Shown: in pieces, positions 28,531 to 40,433 of the stretch
How positions within the stretch are numbered: position 1 is the stretch's first letter
Layout of the letters: each line of letters starts with the position of its first letter
Assembly: GCA_021372495.1 (NCBI GenBank)
Contig: JAJFUF010000011.1
Location: forward strand, 1-64,000
DNA: 64,000 nt
Reading direction: 5' to 3'
DNA from: Lysobacteraceae bacterium
GTDB taxonomy: Bacteria > Pseudomonadota > Gammaproteobacteria > Xanthomonadales > Rhodanobacteraceae
Translations under genes and position numbers: made by a program
Notes under the pieces: generated by a model
What the model saw: the letters and a program-made list of their open reading frames with translations, nothing else
What the model was told of the DNA's origin: nothing
Database searches by the model: none

Positions 28531-28654
28531 GCAGGTAGCCTTCCCGTAAGGCGGGGCGGCCGGTTCCGCAACCGGCGCGCGTGCCGGGCGTGCCCGAATG
28601 CCGCGGGACCGTGCGATACCCTCGCGACAGGCATGACGATCGCCGCAGCGAAGG

Positions 28655-28870
28655 ACGGCCGGCATGCGCGGTTCGCGGATGCCCGGCCGTTCGGCTCGCC
28701 TTGTTCCGGTTATCGGCAGCGTGCAGGATTCCTTGAGGGCGGCATGGTGCGGCGCCGCTTGTCCGGCCCCGGACGCCGCGCTCCGGCGCGGAGCGTGCGC
28801 TCCGCGCACGAGCCGCCGCCCGGTGGTCGTGCTGTGGCAAGATGTTTCGTGTGCGGAGCGCACGCTACGC
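28655..28870. repeat. REP-like palindromes in the gap before the GNAT gene
   Basis: The 28531-28917 gap holds no gene but several palindromes: ACGGCCGGCAT (28655-28665) facing ATGCCCGGCCGT (28679-28690), and an inverted pair at 28788-28812 and 28846-28870. Read on the minus strand, the last begins GTAG and contains the GTGCGCTCCGCAC core; the first copy has the same core with GGAG instead of GTAG. Confidence 0.6.
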
Positions 28871-28917
28871 CCGGAGTGGCGTAGGGATCGGGTCAGGTCG
28901 CTGCACGGGGTGCTGAA

Positions 28918-29445
28918 GTGGTGCTGGAAACCGAACGGCTGACGCTGCGGCGCTTCGCCTACGAGGACGCCGCGTTCATCGTCGAACTGCTGAACGATCC
29001 TTCGTTCATCGAGAACATCGCCGACAAGGGCGTGCGCACGCTGGACGACGCGCGCCGCTACCTCGACGACGGTCCGCTCGCCAGCTACGCGGCGCACGGC
29101 TTCGGGCTGTGGCGGGTCGGCCTGAAGGCGGACGACACGCCGATCGGCATGTGCGGCCTGCTGAAGCGCGACGCGCTGGACGATCCCGACATCGGTTACG
29201 CCTTCCTGCCGCGCTACGCCGGTCGCGGCTACGCCCACGAGGCCGCGGCGGCGACGCTGGCCTGTGCGCGCGACGCGTTCGGCCTGCGCCGCGTGGTCGC
29301 CATCGTCAGCGCCGGCAACGCGCGCTCGATCGGGCTGCTCGGCAAGCTCGGCTTCGCCTACGAGCGCGAGGTGCTGCTGCCGCACCACGCTGCGCCGATT
29401 CCGCTGTACGGCTGGCGGGCGGAGGCGGTGGTCGGCGCGGCGTAG
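28918..29445 (+). CDS. GNAT family N-acetyltransferase (RimJ/RimL-like)
   Basis: 175 residues starting at GTG 28918 (a second GTG follows at 28921). N-terminal ETERLTLRRFAYEDAAFI is the typical RimJ/L opening. The acetyl-CoA loop is FLPRYAGRGYAHEAAAATL, and the C-terminal motif is NARSIGLLGKLGFAYERE. It transfers an acetyl group from acetyl-CoA to an unknown amine or N-terminus. It is 12 nt upstream of the AraC gene and probably co-transcribed with AraC and the VOC protein. Confidence 0.88.
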   Translation: MVLETERLTLRRFAYEDAAFIVELLNDPSFIENIADKGVRTLDDARRYLDDGPLASYAAHGFGLWRVGLKADDTPIGMCGLLKRDALDDPDIGYAFLPRYAGRGYAHEAAAATLACARDAFGLRRVVAIVSAGNARSIGLLGKLGFAYEREVLLPHHAAPIPLYGWRAEAVVGAA

Positions 29446-29457
29446 AGGGGGCGGACC

Positions 29458-30309
29458 ATGCAGATCGCGACCCTGTTCCAGAGCGAAACGCTGCGCGTGG
29501 TCGATTTCCGCTGCGATGCCGGGCCGGATACGCGGCCGTATCCGGAACAGCACGCGGACTTCTCGATGTCCTACGTGCGCCGCGGCAGCTTCGGCTACCA
29601 AAGCCGCGGGCGCGCCTGCGAACTGGTGGCGGGGGCGGTGCTGGTCGCCCACCGCGGCGACGAGTTCACCTGCACGCACGACCATCACCTGTGCGGCGAC
29701 GAGTGCCTGTCGTTCCGCTTCGCGCCGGCCGCGGTCGAGGCGATCGGCGGCCGCGGCGCGATCTGGCGCACCGGCGGCGTGCCGCCGCTGCCCGAACTGA
29801 TGGTGCTGGGCGAGCTGGCGCAGTCCGTGGTCGGGGGCGGCAGCGACGTCGGCCTGGACGAGGTCGGGCTGGCGCTGGCGGCGCGGTTGACCGATGCGGT
29901 ATCCGGCAGGCCGCGCGCGCCGGTCGCGGTGTCGGCGCGCGATCGCCGCCGCGCGGTGCGCGCGGCGCTGTGGATCGACGTGCACGCACGGCAGCCGATC
30001 GGCCTCGAGGACGCGGCGCACGAGGCCGGGCTGAGCGCGTACCACTTCCTGCGCGTGTTCGCCAACGTGGTCGGCGCGACGCCGCACCAGTACCTCGTGC
30101 GGTCGCGCCTGCGCCACGCGGCGCGCCTGCTGTCCGACGACGCGCGCCCGATCACCGACGTGGCCTACGACGTCGGCTTCGGCGACGTCTCCAACTTCGT
30201 GCGCACCTTCCGTCGCGCGGCAGGCGTTTCGCCGCGGCGCTTCCGCCAGGCGGCGCGCGGCGAGCGCAAGTTTTTCCAAGAGCGCCTGGCCGCGCCGCGC
30301 CTAGGATGA
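29458..30309 (+). CDS. AraC family transcriptional regulator
   Basis: 283 residues. The N-terminal cupin-like sensor domain (1-170) includes [20 protein letters not shown]. The C-terminal double HTH (about 185-280) includes [20 protein letters not shown] and [20 protein letters not shown], ending in [10 protein letters not shown]. It has AGAGGGGG as Shine-Dalgarno. Its stop codon sits in the 5' arm of a hairpin that masks the ribosome-binding site of the next gene. It may regulate this small operon; targets are unknown. Confidence 0.9.
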   Translation: MQIATLFQSETLRVVDFRCDAGPDTRPYPEQHADFSMSYVRRGSFGYQSRGRACELVAGAVLVAHRGDEFTCTHDHHLCGDECLSFRFAPAAVEAIGGRGAIWRTGGVPPLPELMVLGELAQSVVGGGSDVGLDEVGLALAARLTDAVSGRPRAPVAVSARDRRRAVRAALWIDVHARQPIGLEDAAHEAGLSAYHFLRVFANVVGATPHQYLVRSRLRHAARLLSDDARPITDVAYDVGFGDVSNFVRTFRRAAGVSPRRFRQAARGERKFFQERLAAPRLG

Positions 30310-30331
30310 CCTCCCGTTCACGGAGGTCATC
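30305..30331 (+). promoter_or_regulatory. Hairpin masking the VOC gene Shine-Dalgarno, spanning the araC stop
   Basis: Perfect 10-bp stem: GATGACCTCC (30305-30314), 7-nt loop, GGAGGTCATC (30322-30331). The right arm holds the GGAGG ribosome-binding site for ATG 30332. The left arm holds the TGA stop (30307-30309) of the AraC gene. A ribosome finishing araC should open the stem, which predicts tight translational coupling. Confidence 0.7.
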
Positions 30332-30694
30332 ATGTACGACCATATCGGCCTGAAAGTTAAGGATCTGGCCGCCAGCGTGCACTTCTACACCGCCGCGCTG
30401 GCTGGCCTCGGCTTCGGGCTGTGCACGCAGGGCGACGGCTACGCCGGTTTCGGTCCGCCGGGCGAGCCGGCGCTGTGGCTGTACGCCGCCAAGGCGGCGA
30501 AGGGCAGCGGCATGCACGTCGCCTTCCGCGCATCGAGCCGCGAAGCGGTCGACCGCTTCCATGCCGCCGGCCTGGAAGCGGGCGGCGGCGACAACGGCGC
30601 GCCCGGCGTGCGCAGCGACTACAGCCCGACGTACTACGCCGCGTTCCTGCTCGACCCCGACGGCCACAACGTCGAGGCGGTGTGCATGCGCTGA
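30332..30694 (+). CDS. VOC family (glyoxalase/bleomycin-resistance-like) protein
   Basis: 120 residues of paired beta-alpha-beta-beta-beta modules: MYDHIGLKVKDLAASVHFYT at the start, SGMHVAFRASSREAVDRFHA in the middle, AFLLDPDGHNVEAVCM at the end. The metal-ligand positions His4 and a C-terminal Glu (HNVEAV) are present, so a divalent metal site is plausible. Substrate unknown. Translation is likely coupled to the AraC gene through the hairpin covering its ribosome-binding site. Confidence 0.87.
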   Translation: MYDHIGLKVKDLAASVHFYTAALAGLGFGLCTQGDGYAGFGPPGEPALWLYAAKAAKGSGMHVAFRASSREAVDRFHAAGLEAGGGDNGAPGVRSDYSPTYYAAFLLDPDGHNVEAVCMR

Positions 30695-30704
30695 GCGCAC
30701 GATG

Positions 30705-30850
30705 GTCGCCTGTAGGCAGGCTCCTGCCTGATGGCGCGGTGCCGCGGGTCGCCTGTGCGCAGGCTCCTGCCCGATGGCGCGGAGTCGTGGGGCGCCTGCA
30801 CGCAGGTTCGTGGCCAGCGCACCGCTTGTAGGAGCCTGCGTGCAGGCGAC
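30705..30850. repeat. REP array: 43-nt tandem units plus inverted GTAG copy
   Basis: Two units 43 nt long (30705-30747, 30748-30790) share GTCGCCTG, CAGGCTCCTGCC and GATGGCGCGG. A degraded third starts at 30791. An inverted copy at 30828-30850 begins with GTAGGAGCCTGC and ends GCAGGCGAC. The core forms a GCCTGC/GCAGGC hairpin. It occupies the whole 30695-30907 gap between convergent genes and resembles GTAG-type REPs of Xanthomonadales. Confidence 0.85.
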
Positions 30851-30907
30851 CGCACGGTTCGCCCGCTCATCGCGAGGAGGCAAGGCGTGGCGACGCGCCG
30901 CTTTCGT

Positions 30908-31582
30908 TCACGCGAGCATGAAATCGGTGTACTGGAAGCGGCCTTCGCGCAGCACGGATTCGCCGCGTTCCAGGCGCGGCGGTGCGCGGAACAGCGGGCC
31001 GTCGTAGCTGAGCGTGTGGAATTCGCCGCGCTCGCCGCACGGGTCCACGCCGGCAGGCAGTTCGTCCAGCAGCGCGGCGTCGTAGTCGCGGCCGCAGAAC
31101 GACGCATCGAGCTGGGTGGTGTCGACGCAGGTCAGCACCGCGCGGTGGCCGCGCGCGATGAAGTGCCTGGCCAGCTTGGCGGTGTCCTCGCCCCACAGCG
31201 GATAGACGCCCTGCCAGCCCAGGCGGTGCAGCAATGTCTCTCGCCAGGCGCGCACGTCGTCGAGGAACAGGTCGCCGAAGGCGATGTGGTGCAGCGCCGG
31301 CGTGCCGATGTGCGCCTCGGCGAGCGCCCTGGCGAAAGCGGTTTCGTAGGCCCCGTTGGATGACGGCCAGTCGAGCTCCGCCTCGATCAGCGGCAGGCCC
31401 AGCGCGTCGGTCTGCGCGCGCAGCACTTCGCGGCGGATGCCGTGCATCGCCACGCGGTCGTAGGTGCGGGTGACGGTGGTGACCAGGCCGGCGACCCGCC
31501 AGCGCGGATCCTCCCGCAGGCGCTCCAGCGCCATCAGGCAGTCCTTGCCGCCGCTCCATGCGATCAGGATCGGGGTTTCCAT
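30908..31582 (-). CDS. PP-loop ATPase, diphthine--ammonia ligase-like family
   Basis: 224 residues. ATP-pyrophosphatase loop WSGGKDCLMALERL at residues 9-22. Family motifs include MHGIRREVLRAQTDALGLPL, FGDLFLDDVRAWRE and GERGEFHTLSYDGPLF, the last matching the CGExGEFHT signature. In archaea and eukaryotes the relative amidates diphthine on EF-2. Bacteria lack diphthamide, so this enzyme must have another ammonia- or amine-ligating role that is not known. Converges on the REP array. Confidence 0.85.
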   Translation of the reverse strand: METPILIAWSGGKDCLMALERLREDPRWRVAGLVTTVTRTYDRVAMHGIRREVLRAQTDALGLPLIEAELDWPSSNGAYETAFARALAEAHIGTPALHHIAFGDLFLDDVRAWRETLLHRLGWQGVYPLWGEDTAKLARHFIARGHRAVLTCVDTTQLDASFCGRDYDAALLDELPAGVDPCGERGEFHTLSYDGPLFRAPPRLERGESVLREGRFQYTDFMLA

Positions 31583-31637
31583 GGGCCGATTGTACGCGCG
31601 AGCGAGCGCGGGGGGCCGCTCGGCGCCAGTGGCCGCG

Positions 31638-32054
31638 TCAGGCGCGCAGCGCGTCCAGCGTGCGGCGCACCGCGGCGTGGGCGATGGCGATGTTCGGGTC
31701 GCGCTGCAGCGCGTCGCGGTAGCTGCGCGCGAAGCCTTCCGTGTCGACGTTGCCCGCGATCATGCCGGCGATGCGACGGCGCAGAGCGGCGAGCGTTTCC
31801 GCGTCCGGCGCGGTGTCGGCCTCGAGCAGCTCGTCCATCTCCACGATCAGCCCGGTCAGCGGGCGCAGCCACGCGAACCAGGGATCGGCCGTGACCAGGT
31901 CCAGCAGCGCGCTGGTCGAGGGGATCGGGCCGAACAGGCGCTCGTAGCCGGCGCGCGTTTCCGCCAGCAGCGCCTTGTGCAGGTCGAGCAGGGCCTTGCG
32001 CAGCGCGGCCAGCGGTTCGCGCGCGAATGGCGGAGGCGAGGCGGAAGCGTTCAT
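31638..32054 (-). CDS. Hypothetical helical protein, 138 aa
   Basis: 138 residues from ATG 32054 (an in-frame GTG lies at 32063). Predicted all-helical: REPLAALRKALLDLHKALL, then GPIPSTSALLDLVTADPWF, then EMDELLEADTAPDAETLAAL. No signal peptide, TM helix or known motif. The WFAWLRPLTGLIVEMDE segment is the most distinctive. Same strand as typA upstream (122 nt away) and the PP-loop gene downstream. Function unknown. Confidence 0.65.
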   Translation of the reverse strand: MNASASPPPFAREPLAALRKALLDLHKALLAETRAGYERLFGPIPSTSALLDLVTADPWFAWLRPLTGLIVEMDELLEADTAPDAETLAALRRRIAGMIAGNVDTEGFARSYRDALQRDPNIAIAHAAVRRTLDALRA

Positions 32055-32176
32055 CGCGTGCACCGTGCGCCAGGGAGCGCCTCGAATCTAGCACGCAGGC
32101 GACGGCGCCGCGGTCCGCAAACGCATCGGGCCGCGCGAGGCGGCCCGATGTTCCTGCAACTGCCGGCAGCCTGGGC

Positions 32177-34009
<1,833 letters not shown>

Positions 34010-34155
34010 GCGTTTGGGCGGACGGCGCGGTGGCCGACTCGAATGGGCCGAATGGCAAACGCGCCAGTATAGCGTTTTTCGCGCCCGCCCGCCGCAGCGG
34101 CGGCGCGCCGGCAAGGCGCTGTTAAGCTAGCCGGCCACTGCCCAGGAATGAGCCC

Positions 34156-34671
<516 letters not shown>

Positions 34672-34718
34672 GGCCGGTGCGGCGGGCGCGGACGGCAGGT
34701 GCCGCCCGCGCCTTCGCC

Positions 34719-34976
34719 TCATGGCGCCTTCGGCTTGAACAGCAGCCGGTACAGGAACAGCAGGACGATCGCGCCGATCACCGACATGATGAAGCCGGCC
34801 GGCTGGCCCGCCTGGTACCAGCCGAGCGTCTGGCCGAGCCAGCCGGCGAGCAGCGAGCCGGCGATGCCGAGCAGGCCGGTGACGATGAATCCGCCGGGAT
34901 CCTTGCCGGGCATCAGGAACTTGGCCACGACGCCGATCACCAGGCCGATGACGAACATCCAGATCCAGTGCAGCAT
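34719..34976 (-). CDS. GlsB/YeaQ/YmgE family small membrane protein
   Basis: 85 residues with three TM helices and Gly-rich segments: WMFVIGLVIGVVAKFLMPG, then GGFIVTGLLGIAGSLLAGWL, then PAGFIMSVIGAIVLLFLYRL. The first two carry the family signature KFLMPGKDPGGF. Members are stress-associated, called transglycosylase-associated by old annotation; biochemical function is not established. AAGGAG precedes ATG 34976. Divergent from the aminotransferase gene. Confidence 0.9.
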   Translation of the reverse strand: MLHWIWMFVIGLVIGVVAKFLMPGKDPGGFIVTGLLGIAGSLLAGWLGQTLGWYQAGQPAGFIMSVIGAIVLLFLYRLLFKPKAP

Positions 34977-35092
34977 GCGCCTTCTCCTTTGCGGATGAGT
35001 CTCCACGCCTGCCCGCCGGGCCCGGCGGGCAGGCCGATCATGCGCGCTCCGGCATGACTTTGCGCCGCTGCTGGGTGCGCGGCCCGCTGTGT

Positions 35093-35098
35093 TAAAAT
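35093..35098 (+). promoter_or_regulatory. Probable -10 element of the aminotransferase gene
   Basis: TAAAAT, 29 nt before ATG 35128. The same hexamer sits ahead of prpB and hflK in this window, which argues for a genuine sigma70-type -10 in this GC-rich background. No clear -35. Confidence 0.5.
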
Positions 35099-35127
35099 CC
35101 CGCTTTCCCTCCTCGCGAGTGACTCCC

Positions 35128-36327
35128 ATGCTGAAGCTTGCGAAGCGCATGGGCCGCGCCAAGCCGAGTGCGATCATGGTGATCGCCGACAAGGCGAAGC
35201 GGCTCAAGGCCGAAGGCCGCAACGTCGTCAATTTCTCGATCGGCGTGCCGAACTTCCTGCCGGGCGAACACGTCTACGACGCGGTGCGCGCGGCGCTGGC
35301 GAAGGACTCGGGCCAGTACGGCTCCAACCGCGGCCGCGAGGACCTGCTCGATGCGTTCCTGAAGCACCTGGAGCAGGGCGGCTTCAAAGGCTACGAGCGC
35401 AAGCACTGCGCGACCGCGATCGGCGCCAAGCACATCCTGTACAACCTGGCCGAGGCGCTGCTCGACGAGGGCGACGAGATCGTCTTCCCGACGCCGTACT
35501 GGACCAGCTATCTCGACATCGCCGAGATCCTGGGCGCGAAGGTCACGCAACTGCCGTGCCCGCCCGAGCAGAACTACAAGCTGACGCCGGCGCAGCTCGA
35601 CAAGGCGCTGGCCAGCAAGCCCAAGGTGTTCCTGTTCAACAACCCGTCCAACCCGACGGGCATGGTGTACACGCGCGAGGAGATCGTCGCGCTGGCCGAG
35701 GTGGTGGCGAAGCACCCGGACACCTGGGTGATCACCGACGACATCTACAACCGCATGGTGTTCGACGGCGTCGGCTACCACAACTTCGTGCACGTCAGGC
35801 CGGAGCTGCGCGATCGCGTGATCGTGGTCGACTCGATCTCCAAGACCTACGGCATGCCCGGCTGGCGCTGCGGCTTCATGGCCGGGCCGGAGAGCGTCGC
35901 GCAGGCGGTGGTGACGCTGAATTCCAACCACATCACCAACGTGCCGGAGATTGTCACCGTGGCCGCGCTGGCCGCGCTCAGCGGCCCGCAGGACGTGCCC
36001 GCGCGCAAGTGCGCCGAGTTCGCCGCGCGCCGCGACGAGGTGCTGGCCGCGCTGAGCGCGATCCCCGGCGTGAAGTGCCCGCGGCCGCAGGGCGCGTTCT
36101 ACGTGTTCCCCGACATCTCCTGCGCGTTCGGCAAGTCGCATGACGGCAGGAAGATCGCCAACGACGTGGATCTGTGCGCCGCGCTGCTCGATGCGAAGAG
36201 CGTCGCCTGCGTGCCCGGTTCCGCGTTCGGAGAGCCGCGCGCGCTGCGCATCTCCTACACCTGCCCGCAGGCGCAACTGACCGACGGGCTGAAGCGCATC
36301 CGCGAGTTCTTCGCCGAACTCGCCTGA
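35128..36327 (+). CDS. Class I/II pyridoxal-phosphate aminotransferase (aspartate aminotransferase-like)
   Basis: 399 residues. PLP-binding Lys in [20 protein letters not shown]; substrate-carboxylate Arg in [25 protein letters not shown] and DDIYNRMVF are fold type I hallmarks. Subgroup I-gamma aspartate/tyrosine aminotransferases look like this, so an amino acid:2-oxoglutarate transamination is expected, but the amino acid cannot be fixed. ATG 35128 is used; upstream frame (from 35089) overlaps the promoter. mdh follows in the same direction after a REP pair. Confidence 0.87.
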   Translation: MLKLAKRMGRAKPSAIMVIADKAKRLKAEGRNVVNFSIGVPNFLPGEHVYDAVRAALAKDSGQYGSNRGREDLLDAFLKHLEQGGFKGYERKHCATAIGAKHILYNLAEALLDEGDEIVFPTPYWTSYLDIAEILGAKVTQLPCPPEQNYKLTPAQLDKALASKPKVFLFNNPSNPTGMVYTREEIVALAEVVAKHPDTWVITDDIYNRMVFDGVGYHNFVHVRPELRDRVIVVDSISKTYGMPGWRCGFMAGPESVAQAVVTLNSNHITNVPEIVTVAALAALSGPQDVPARKCAEFAARRDEVLAALSAIPGVKCPRPQGAFYVFPDISCAFGKSHDGRKIANDVDLCAALLDAKSVACVPGSAFGEPRALRISYTCPQAQLTDGLKRIREFFAELA

Positions 36328-36338
36328 AACGCATCGGC

Positions 36339-36393
36339 AGGGTGGGCCTCGGCCCACCGTGTTTCGCGTCGGTGGGCCAAGGCTCACCCTACG
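36339..36393. repeat. Inverted REP pair between aminotransferase and mdh
   Basis: GGTGGGCC-TC-GGCCCACC at 36341-36358, and an opposing copy at 36371-36393 that reads GTAGGGTGAGCC-TT-GGCCCACC on the minus strand. The second copy carries the GTAG tag; the first has GCAG. Ends just before the AAGGAG of mdh. Confidence 0.8.
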
Positions 36394-36413
36394 ACAAGCA
36401 AAGGAGTTTCGTG

Positions 36414-37400
36414 ATGAAAGCCCCCGTCCGCGTTGCCGTGACCGGCGCCGCCGGCCAGATCGGCTACGCCCTGCTGTTCCGCATTGCCGCCGGCGACATG
36501 CTCGGCAAGGACCAGCCGGTGATCCTGCACCTGCTCGAGATCACCCCGGCGCTGCCCGCGCTGAACGGCCTGGCGATGGAGCTGAACGACTGCGCGTTCC
36601 CGCTGCTCGCCGGCATCGTCGCCACCGACGACGCCAACGTCGCGTTCAAGGACGCCGATTACGCGCTGCTGGTCGGCGCGCGTCCGCGCGGCCCGGGCAT
36701 GGAGCGCAAGGACCTGCTGGAAGCCAACGGCGCGATCTTCGCACCGCAGGGCAAGGCGCTGAACGGGCACGCCAGGCGCGACGTCAAGGTGCTGGTGGTC
36801 GGCAACCCGGCCAACACCAATGCGCTGATCGCGCAACAGAACGCGCCGGACCTCGATCCGCGCTGCTTCACCGCGATGGTGCGCCTCGACCACAACCGCG
36901 CGCTGTCGCAGCTCGCCGAGAAGACCGGCGCGCACACCACCGACATCCGCAGGATGATCATCTGGGGCAACCACAGCTCGACCCAGTACCCGGACATCCA
37001 CCACGCCACGGTGAAGGGCAAGGCCGCGACCGGCCTGGTCGACCAGGCCTGGTACAGGGACACCTTCATCCCGACCGTGCAGCAGCGCGGTGCGGCGGTG
37101 ATCAAGGCGCGCGGCTCCTCGTCGGCCGCCTCGGCGGCGTCCGCCGCGATCGACCACATGCGCTCCTGGGCGCTCGGCACCGAGGCCGGCGACTGGGTGT
37201 CGATGGCGATCCCGACCGACGGCTCCTACGGCATCGCTCCGGGCGTGATCTACGGCTACCCGGTGACCTGCGCGAACGGCAAGTACGAGATCGTGCAGGG
37301 CCTGGAGATCGACGCCTTCTCGCGCGAGCGCATGGACGCGACCAGCAAGGAGCTGCGCGAGGAGCGCGCCGGCGTCGAACACCTGTTCGCCAAGAAGTAA
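36414..37400 (+). CDS. mdh: Malate dehydrogenase
   Basis: 328 residues, NAD-dependent, interconverting malate and oxaloacetate in the TCA cycle. Rossmann motif [19 protein letters not shown]; substrate Arg in [31 protein letters not shown]; catalytic His in [13 protein letters not shown]. This is the longer type-2 MDH resembling the cytosolic eukaryotic enzyme and found in Xanthomonadales and betaproteobacteria. AAGGAG precedes ATG 36414. Confidence 0.95.
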   Translation: MKAPVRVAVTGAAGQIGYALLFRIAAGDMLGKDQPVILHLLEITPALPALNGLAMELNDCAFPLLAGIVATDDANVAFKDADYALLVGARPRGPGMERKDLLEANGAIFAPQGKALNGHARRDVKVLVVGNPANTNALIAQQNAPDLDPRCFTAMVRLDHNRALSQLAEKTGAHTTDIRRMIIWGNHSSTQYPDIHHATVKGKAATGLVDQAWYRDTFIPTVQQRGAAVIKARGSSSAASAASAAIDHMRSWALGTEAGDWVSMAIPTDGSYGIAPGVIYGYPVTCANGKYEIVQGLEIDAFSRERMDATSKELREERAGVEHLFAKK

Positions 37401-37423
37401 GCGGCGGCTTCGCGCATGCGCGA

Positions 37424-37450
37424 CGAAGGGCGGCCACTGGCCGCCCTTCG
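37424..37450 (+). terminator. Hairpin after mdh, probable terminator
   Basis: Perfect 12-bp stem CGAAGGGCGGCC (37424-37435), ACT loop, right arm 37439-37450. No T-tract follows, so intrinsic termination may be inefficient or Rho-assisted. Confidence 0.5.
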
Positions 37451-37563
37451 CATGTGTGGCGAACGACGACTGCGCATATTCGCAACGGCCTACGACCTTG
37501 GTCGGGACGCCGGCGCCGCAGGCTTGCACTAGGCTAGCGCCGTCACCCGCGACGGGGGCGGCC

Positions 37564-39465
37564 ATGCGCTACGAAGACGCCTATCGGCGCTCGATCGTGG
37601 AGCCGGAAGCGTTCTGGGCCGAGGAGGCGCGGGCCATCTATTGGCACACGCCGCCGCAGCGCATCCTCGATTACGCGAACCCGCCGTTCCGCAGGTGGTT
37701 TGTCGGCGGCACCACCAACCTCTGCTACAACGCGGTCGACCGCCACCTGGAGGCGCGGCCGGACCAGCTCGCGCTGGTGGCGATGTCGACGGAGACCGGC
37801 ATCACCCGTCGCATCACCTACCGCGAGCTGCACCGCGAGGTGAACGCGTTCGCCGCAGTGCTGCAGGAACTCGGCGTTGGCCGCGGCGATCGCGTGGTGA
37901 TCTACATGCCGAACTTCGCCGAGGCGGTGTTCGCGATCCTCGCCTGCGCGCGCATCGGCGCGATCCATTCGGTGGTGTTCGGCGGCTTCGCCGCGCACAA
38001 CCTCGCGCTGCGCATCGACGATGCGAAGCCGAAGCTGCTGATCTGCGCCGATGCCGGCATGCGCGCCGGCAAGGTGGTGCGCTACAAGCCGCTGGTGGAC
38101 GAGGCCTGCGCGGCGGCGCAGTCGCCGCCGCCGGCGGTGCTGGTGGTGCGGCGCGGGCTCGATCCCGACCTCGCCATGCAGCCGGCGCGCGATCTCGAAT
38201 ACGCGCCGCTGCGCGCCAAGCACGCCAACGCACGCGTGCCGGTGGCCTGGCTGGAATCGAACGAGCCGAGCTACCTGCTGTACACCTCGGGCACCACCGG
38301 CAAGCCGAAGGGCGTGCAGCGCGACGTCGGTGGCTATGCGGTGGCAATGGCGCTGTCGATGCGCACGGTGTTCGACGTCGGCGCTGGCCAGGTGATGTTC
38401 TCCACTTCCGACATCGGTTGGGCGGTGGGGCACTCCTACAACGTATACGGTCCGTTGATCGTCGGCGCCACCTCGCTGCTGTACGAGGGCCTGCCGACGC
38501 ATCCCGACCCCGGCATCTGGTGGCAGCTGTGCGCGGAATACGGCGTGCGCAGCATGTTCTCCTCGCCGACGGCGATCCGCGTGCTGAAGAAGCAGGATCC
38601 GGCCTGGCTGAAGAAGCACGATCTGTCCACGCTGAAATGGCTGTTCCTCGCCGGCGAACCGCTGGACGAGCCGACCGCGAAGTGGATCAGCGAAGGCATC
38701 GGCAAACCGGTGATCGACAACTACTGGCAGACCGAGACCGGCTGGCCGGTGCTGACCCTGCTGCCGGGCCTGGATTTGAAGCCGCAGAAGTTCGGCTCGC
38801 CCGGCCTGCCCAACCTCGGCTACCGCATGCGCGTGATCGACGAGGTCACCGGCGCAGATGCCGCCGCCGACGAGAAGGGCGTACTGACCATCGTGCCGCC
38901 GCTGCCGCCGGGCTGCCTCAGCACGATCTGGGGCGACGACGCGCGGTTCCTGAAGGGCTACTTTGGCCACTTCAAGGAACTGCTGTACAGCTCGCTGGAC
39001 TGGGCGATCCGCGACGCCGATGGCTACTACTTCATCCTCGGCCGCACCGACGACGTGATCAACGTCGCCGGCCATCGGCTGGGCACGCGCGAGATCGAGG
39101 AGGCGGTGGCGACCCACGCCGCCGTCGCCGAGGCCGCGGTGATCGGCGTTGCCGACGAACTGAAGGGACAGGTGCCGGTGGTGTTCGCCACGCTGAAGGA
39201 CGCCGCCGCGGACGCCGCCGCGCGGGCTGCCGCCGCCGAGGGCATGCTGGAGCGCGTCGCCGCGATGCTGGGCGCGGTGGCCAGGCCAGCGCGCATCTAC
39301 ATCGTCAATGCCTTGCCGAAGACGCGCTCCGGCAAGCTGCTGCGCCGCTCGCTGGCGGCACTGGCGCAGCGCACCGATCCCGGCGACCTGTCCACCCTGG
39401 ACGACCCGAACGCGCTGGAGGAGATCAAGCGCGCGCTGGCGCGCGGACCGGAGTGGGGCGGCTAG
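37564..39465 (+). CDS. prpE: Propionate--CoA ligase
   Basis: 633 residues. Acyl-adenylate enzyme activating propionate to propionyl-CoA. N-terminal ACS domain with [20 protein letters not shown], phosphate loop [24 protein letters not shown], and the acylation Lys in [14 protein letters not shown]. The close relative acetyl-CoA synthetase is excluded mainly by the PrpE-like N-terminus and the prpB/prpC context. ATG 37564 follows a GC-rich leader. prpB lies 76 nt downstream with its own promoter-like sequence. Confidence 0.9.
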   Translation: MRYEDAYRRSIVEPEAFWAEEARAIYWHTPPQRILDYANPPFRRWFVGGTTNLCYNAVDRHLEARPDQLALVAMSTETGITRRITYRELHREVNAFAAVLQELGVGRGDRVVIYMPNFAEAVFAILACARIGAIHSVVFGGFAAHNLALRIDDAKPKLLICADAGMRAGKVVRYKPLVDEACAAAQSPPPAVLVVRRGLDPDLAMQPARDLEYAPLRAKHANARVPVAWLESNEPSYLLYTSGTTGKPKGVQRDVGGYAVAMALSMRTVFDVGAGQVMFSTSDIGWAVGHSYNVYGPLIVGATSLLYEGLPTHPDPGIWWQLCAEYGVRSMFSSPTAIRVLKKQDPAWLKKHDLSTLKWLFLAGEPLDEPTAKWISEGIGKPVIDNYWQTETGWPVLTLLPGLDLKPQKFGSPGLPNLGYRMRVIDEVTGADAAADEKGVLTIVPPLPPGCLSTIWGDDARFLKGYFGHFKELLYSSLDWAIRDADGYYFILGRTDDVINVAGHRLGTREIEEAVATHAAVAEAAVIGVADELKGQVPVVFATLKDAAADAAARAAAAEGMLERVAAMLGAVARPARIYIVNALPKTRSGKLLRRSLAALAQRTDPGDLSTLDDPNALEEIKRALARGPEWGG

Positions 39466-39513
39466 GGCGGGAGCTATCGGGGACGGGCCCGGCGGCGGGA
39501 CGCGCGGATCGGC

Positions 39514-39519
39514 TAAAAT
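39514..39519 (+). promoter_or_regulatory. Probable -10 element of the prpB operon
   Basis: TAAAAT, 22 nt before the prpB ATG, followed by TCGTTTTT and GGAGG. Suggests that prpB and downstream genes can be transcribed apart from prpE. Confidence 0.5.
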
Positions 39520-39541
39520 GTCGTTTTTGCGCGGAGGTCCC

Positions 39542-40432
39542 ATGAGCCAGCCTGCCTCTCCAGGCGCGCGTTTCCGCGCCGCCGTCGCCGCCGAGAAGCC
39601 GCTGCAGATCGTCGGCGCGATCAACGCCTACGCCGGCATCCTGGCCGCGTCGGCCGGCTTCAAGGCGCTGTACGTCTCGGGCGGCGGCGTGGCGGCATCC
39701 AGCCGCGGCATTCCCGACCTCGGCATCACCACGCTGGAGGACGTCGCCATCGACGTCGAGCGCCTGACCAGCGTGGTCGACCTGCCGGTGCTGGTCGACA
39801 TCGACACCGGCTGGGGCAGCGCCTTCAACATCGCGCGCGCGATCAAGACGATGATCCGCGTCGGTGCGGGCGCCGTGCACATCGAGGACCAGGTGCAGGC
39901 CAAGCGCTGCGGCCATCGTCCCGGCAAGGAGCTGGTGCCGAAGGAGGACATGGCCGACCGCATCAAGGCCGCCGCCGACGCGCGCAGCGACGACCAGTTC
40001 ACGATCATCGCGCGCACCGACGCGATCGCGGTGGAAGGCCTGGACGCGGCGATCGAGCGCGCACGGCTGTGCGTCGAGGCCGGCGCCGACATGATCTTCG
40101 CCGAGGCCGTCACCGAGCTGCCGATGTACCGCACCTTCAAGGACGCGGTGGGCGTGCCCGTGCTGGCCAACATCACCGAATTCGGCAAGACGCCGCTGTG
40201 GAGCAGCGAAGAGCTGGCCGCGGTCGGCGTCGACATGGTGCTGTACCCGTTGTCCGCCTTCCGCGCCATGGCCAAGGCCGCGCTCGGGGTGTACGAGGCG
40301 ATCCGCCGCGACGGCCACCAGCGTGCCGTGGTCGACGCCATGCAGACCCGCACCGAGCTGTACGACAAGCTCGGCTACTGGGACTACGAGCGCAAGCTCG
40401 ACGAACTGTTCGGCAGCCGCAAGGAAGACTGA
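39542..40432 (+). CDS. prpB: 2-methylisocitrate lyase
   Basis: 296 residues. Cleaves 2-methylisocitrate to pyruvate and succinate, the final step of the 2-methylcitrate cycle. Isocitrate lyase superfamily signatures: catalytic loop [14 protein letters not shown] with its Cys, metal region [17 protein letters not shown], and [16 protein letters not shown] precedes ATG 39542. One base separates its stop from the next gene's GTG. Confidence 0.95.
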   Translation: MSQPASPGARFRAAVAAEKPLQIVGAINAYAGILAASAGFKALYVSGGGVAASSRGIPDLGITTLEDVAIDVERLTSVVDLPVLVDIDTGWGSAFNIARAIKTMIRVGAGAVHIEDQVQAKRCGHRPGKELVPKEDMADRIKAAADARSDDQFTIIARTDAIAVEGLDAAIERARLCVEAGADMIFAEAVTELPMYRTFKDAVGVPVLANITEFGKTPLWSSEELAAVGVDMVLYPLSAFRAMAKAALGVYEAIRRDGHQRAVVDAMQTRTELYDKLGYWDYERKLDELFGSRKED

Positions 40433-40433
40433 A

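Noticed and set aside
28531..30279. Upstream extension of the 120-residue hypothetical on the minus strand
   Set aside because: Antisense to the GNAT and AraC genes and without protein-like features; only the segment from 28530 downward is kept.
30705..30850. CRISPR-like array
   Set aside because: Repeats are palindromic REPs with conserved 'spacers' and an inverted copy; no cas genes.
34010..34114. N-terminal extension of TypA
   Set aside because: The 35 extra residues are unlike any TypA, and ATG 34009 gives the canonical [14 protein letters not shown].
37505..37532. Possible sigma54 promoter (GG...TTGC) before prpE
   Set aside because: Spacing between the GG and GC elements is 12 nt rather than 10, and no PrpR gene is nearby.
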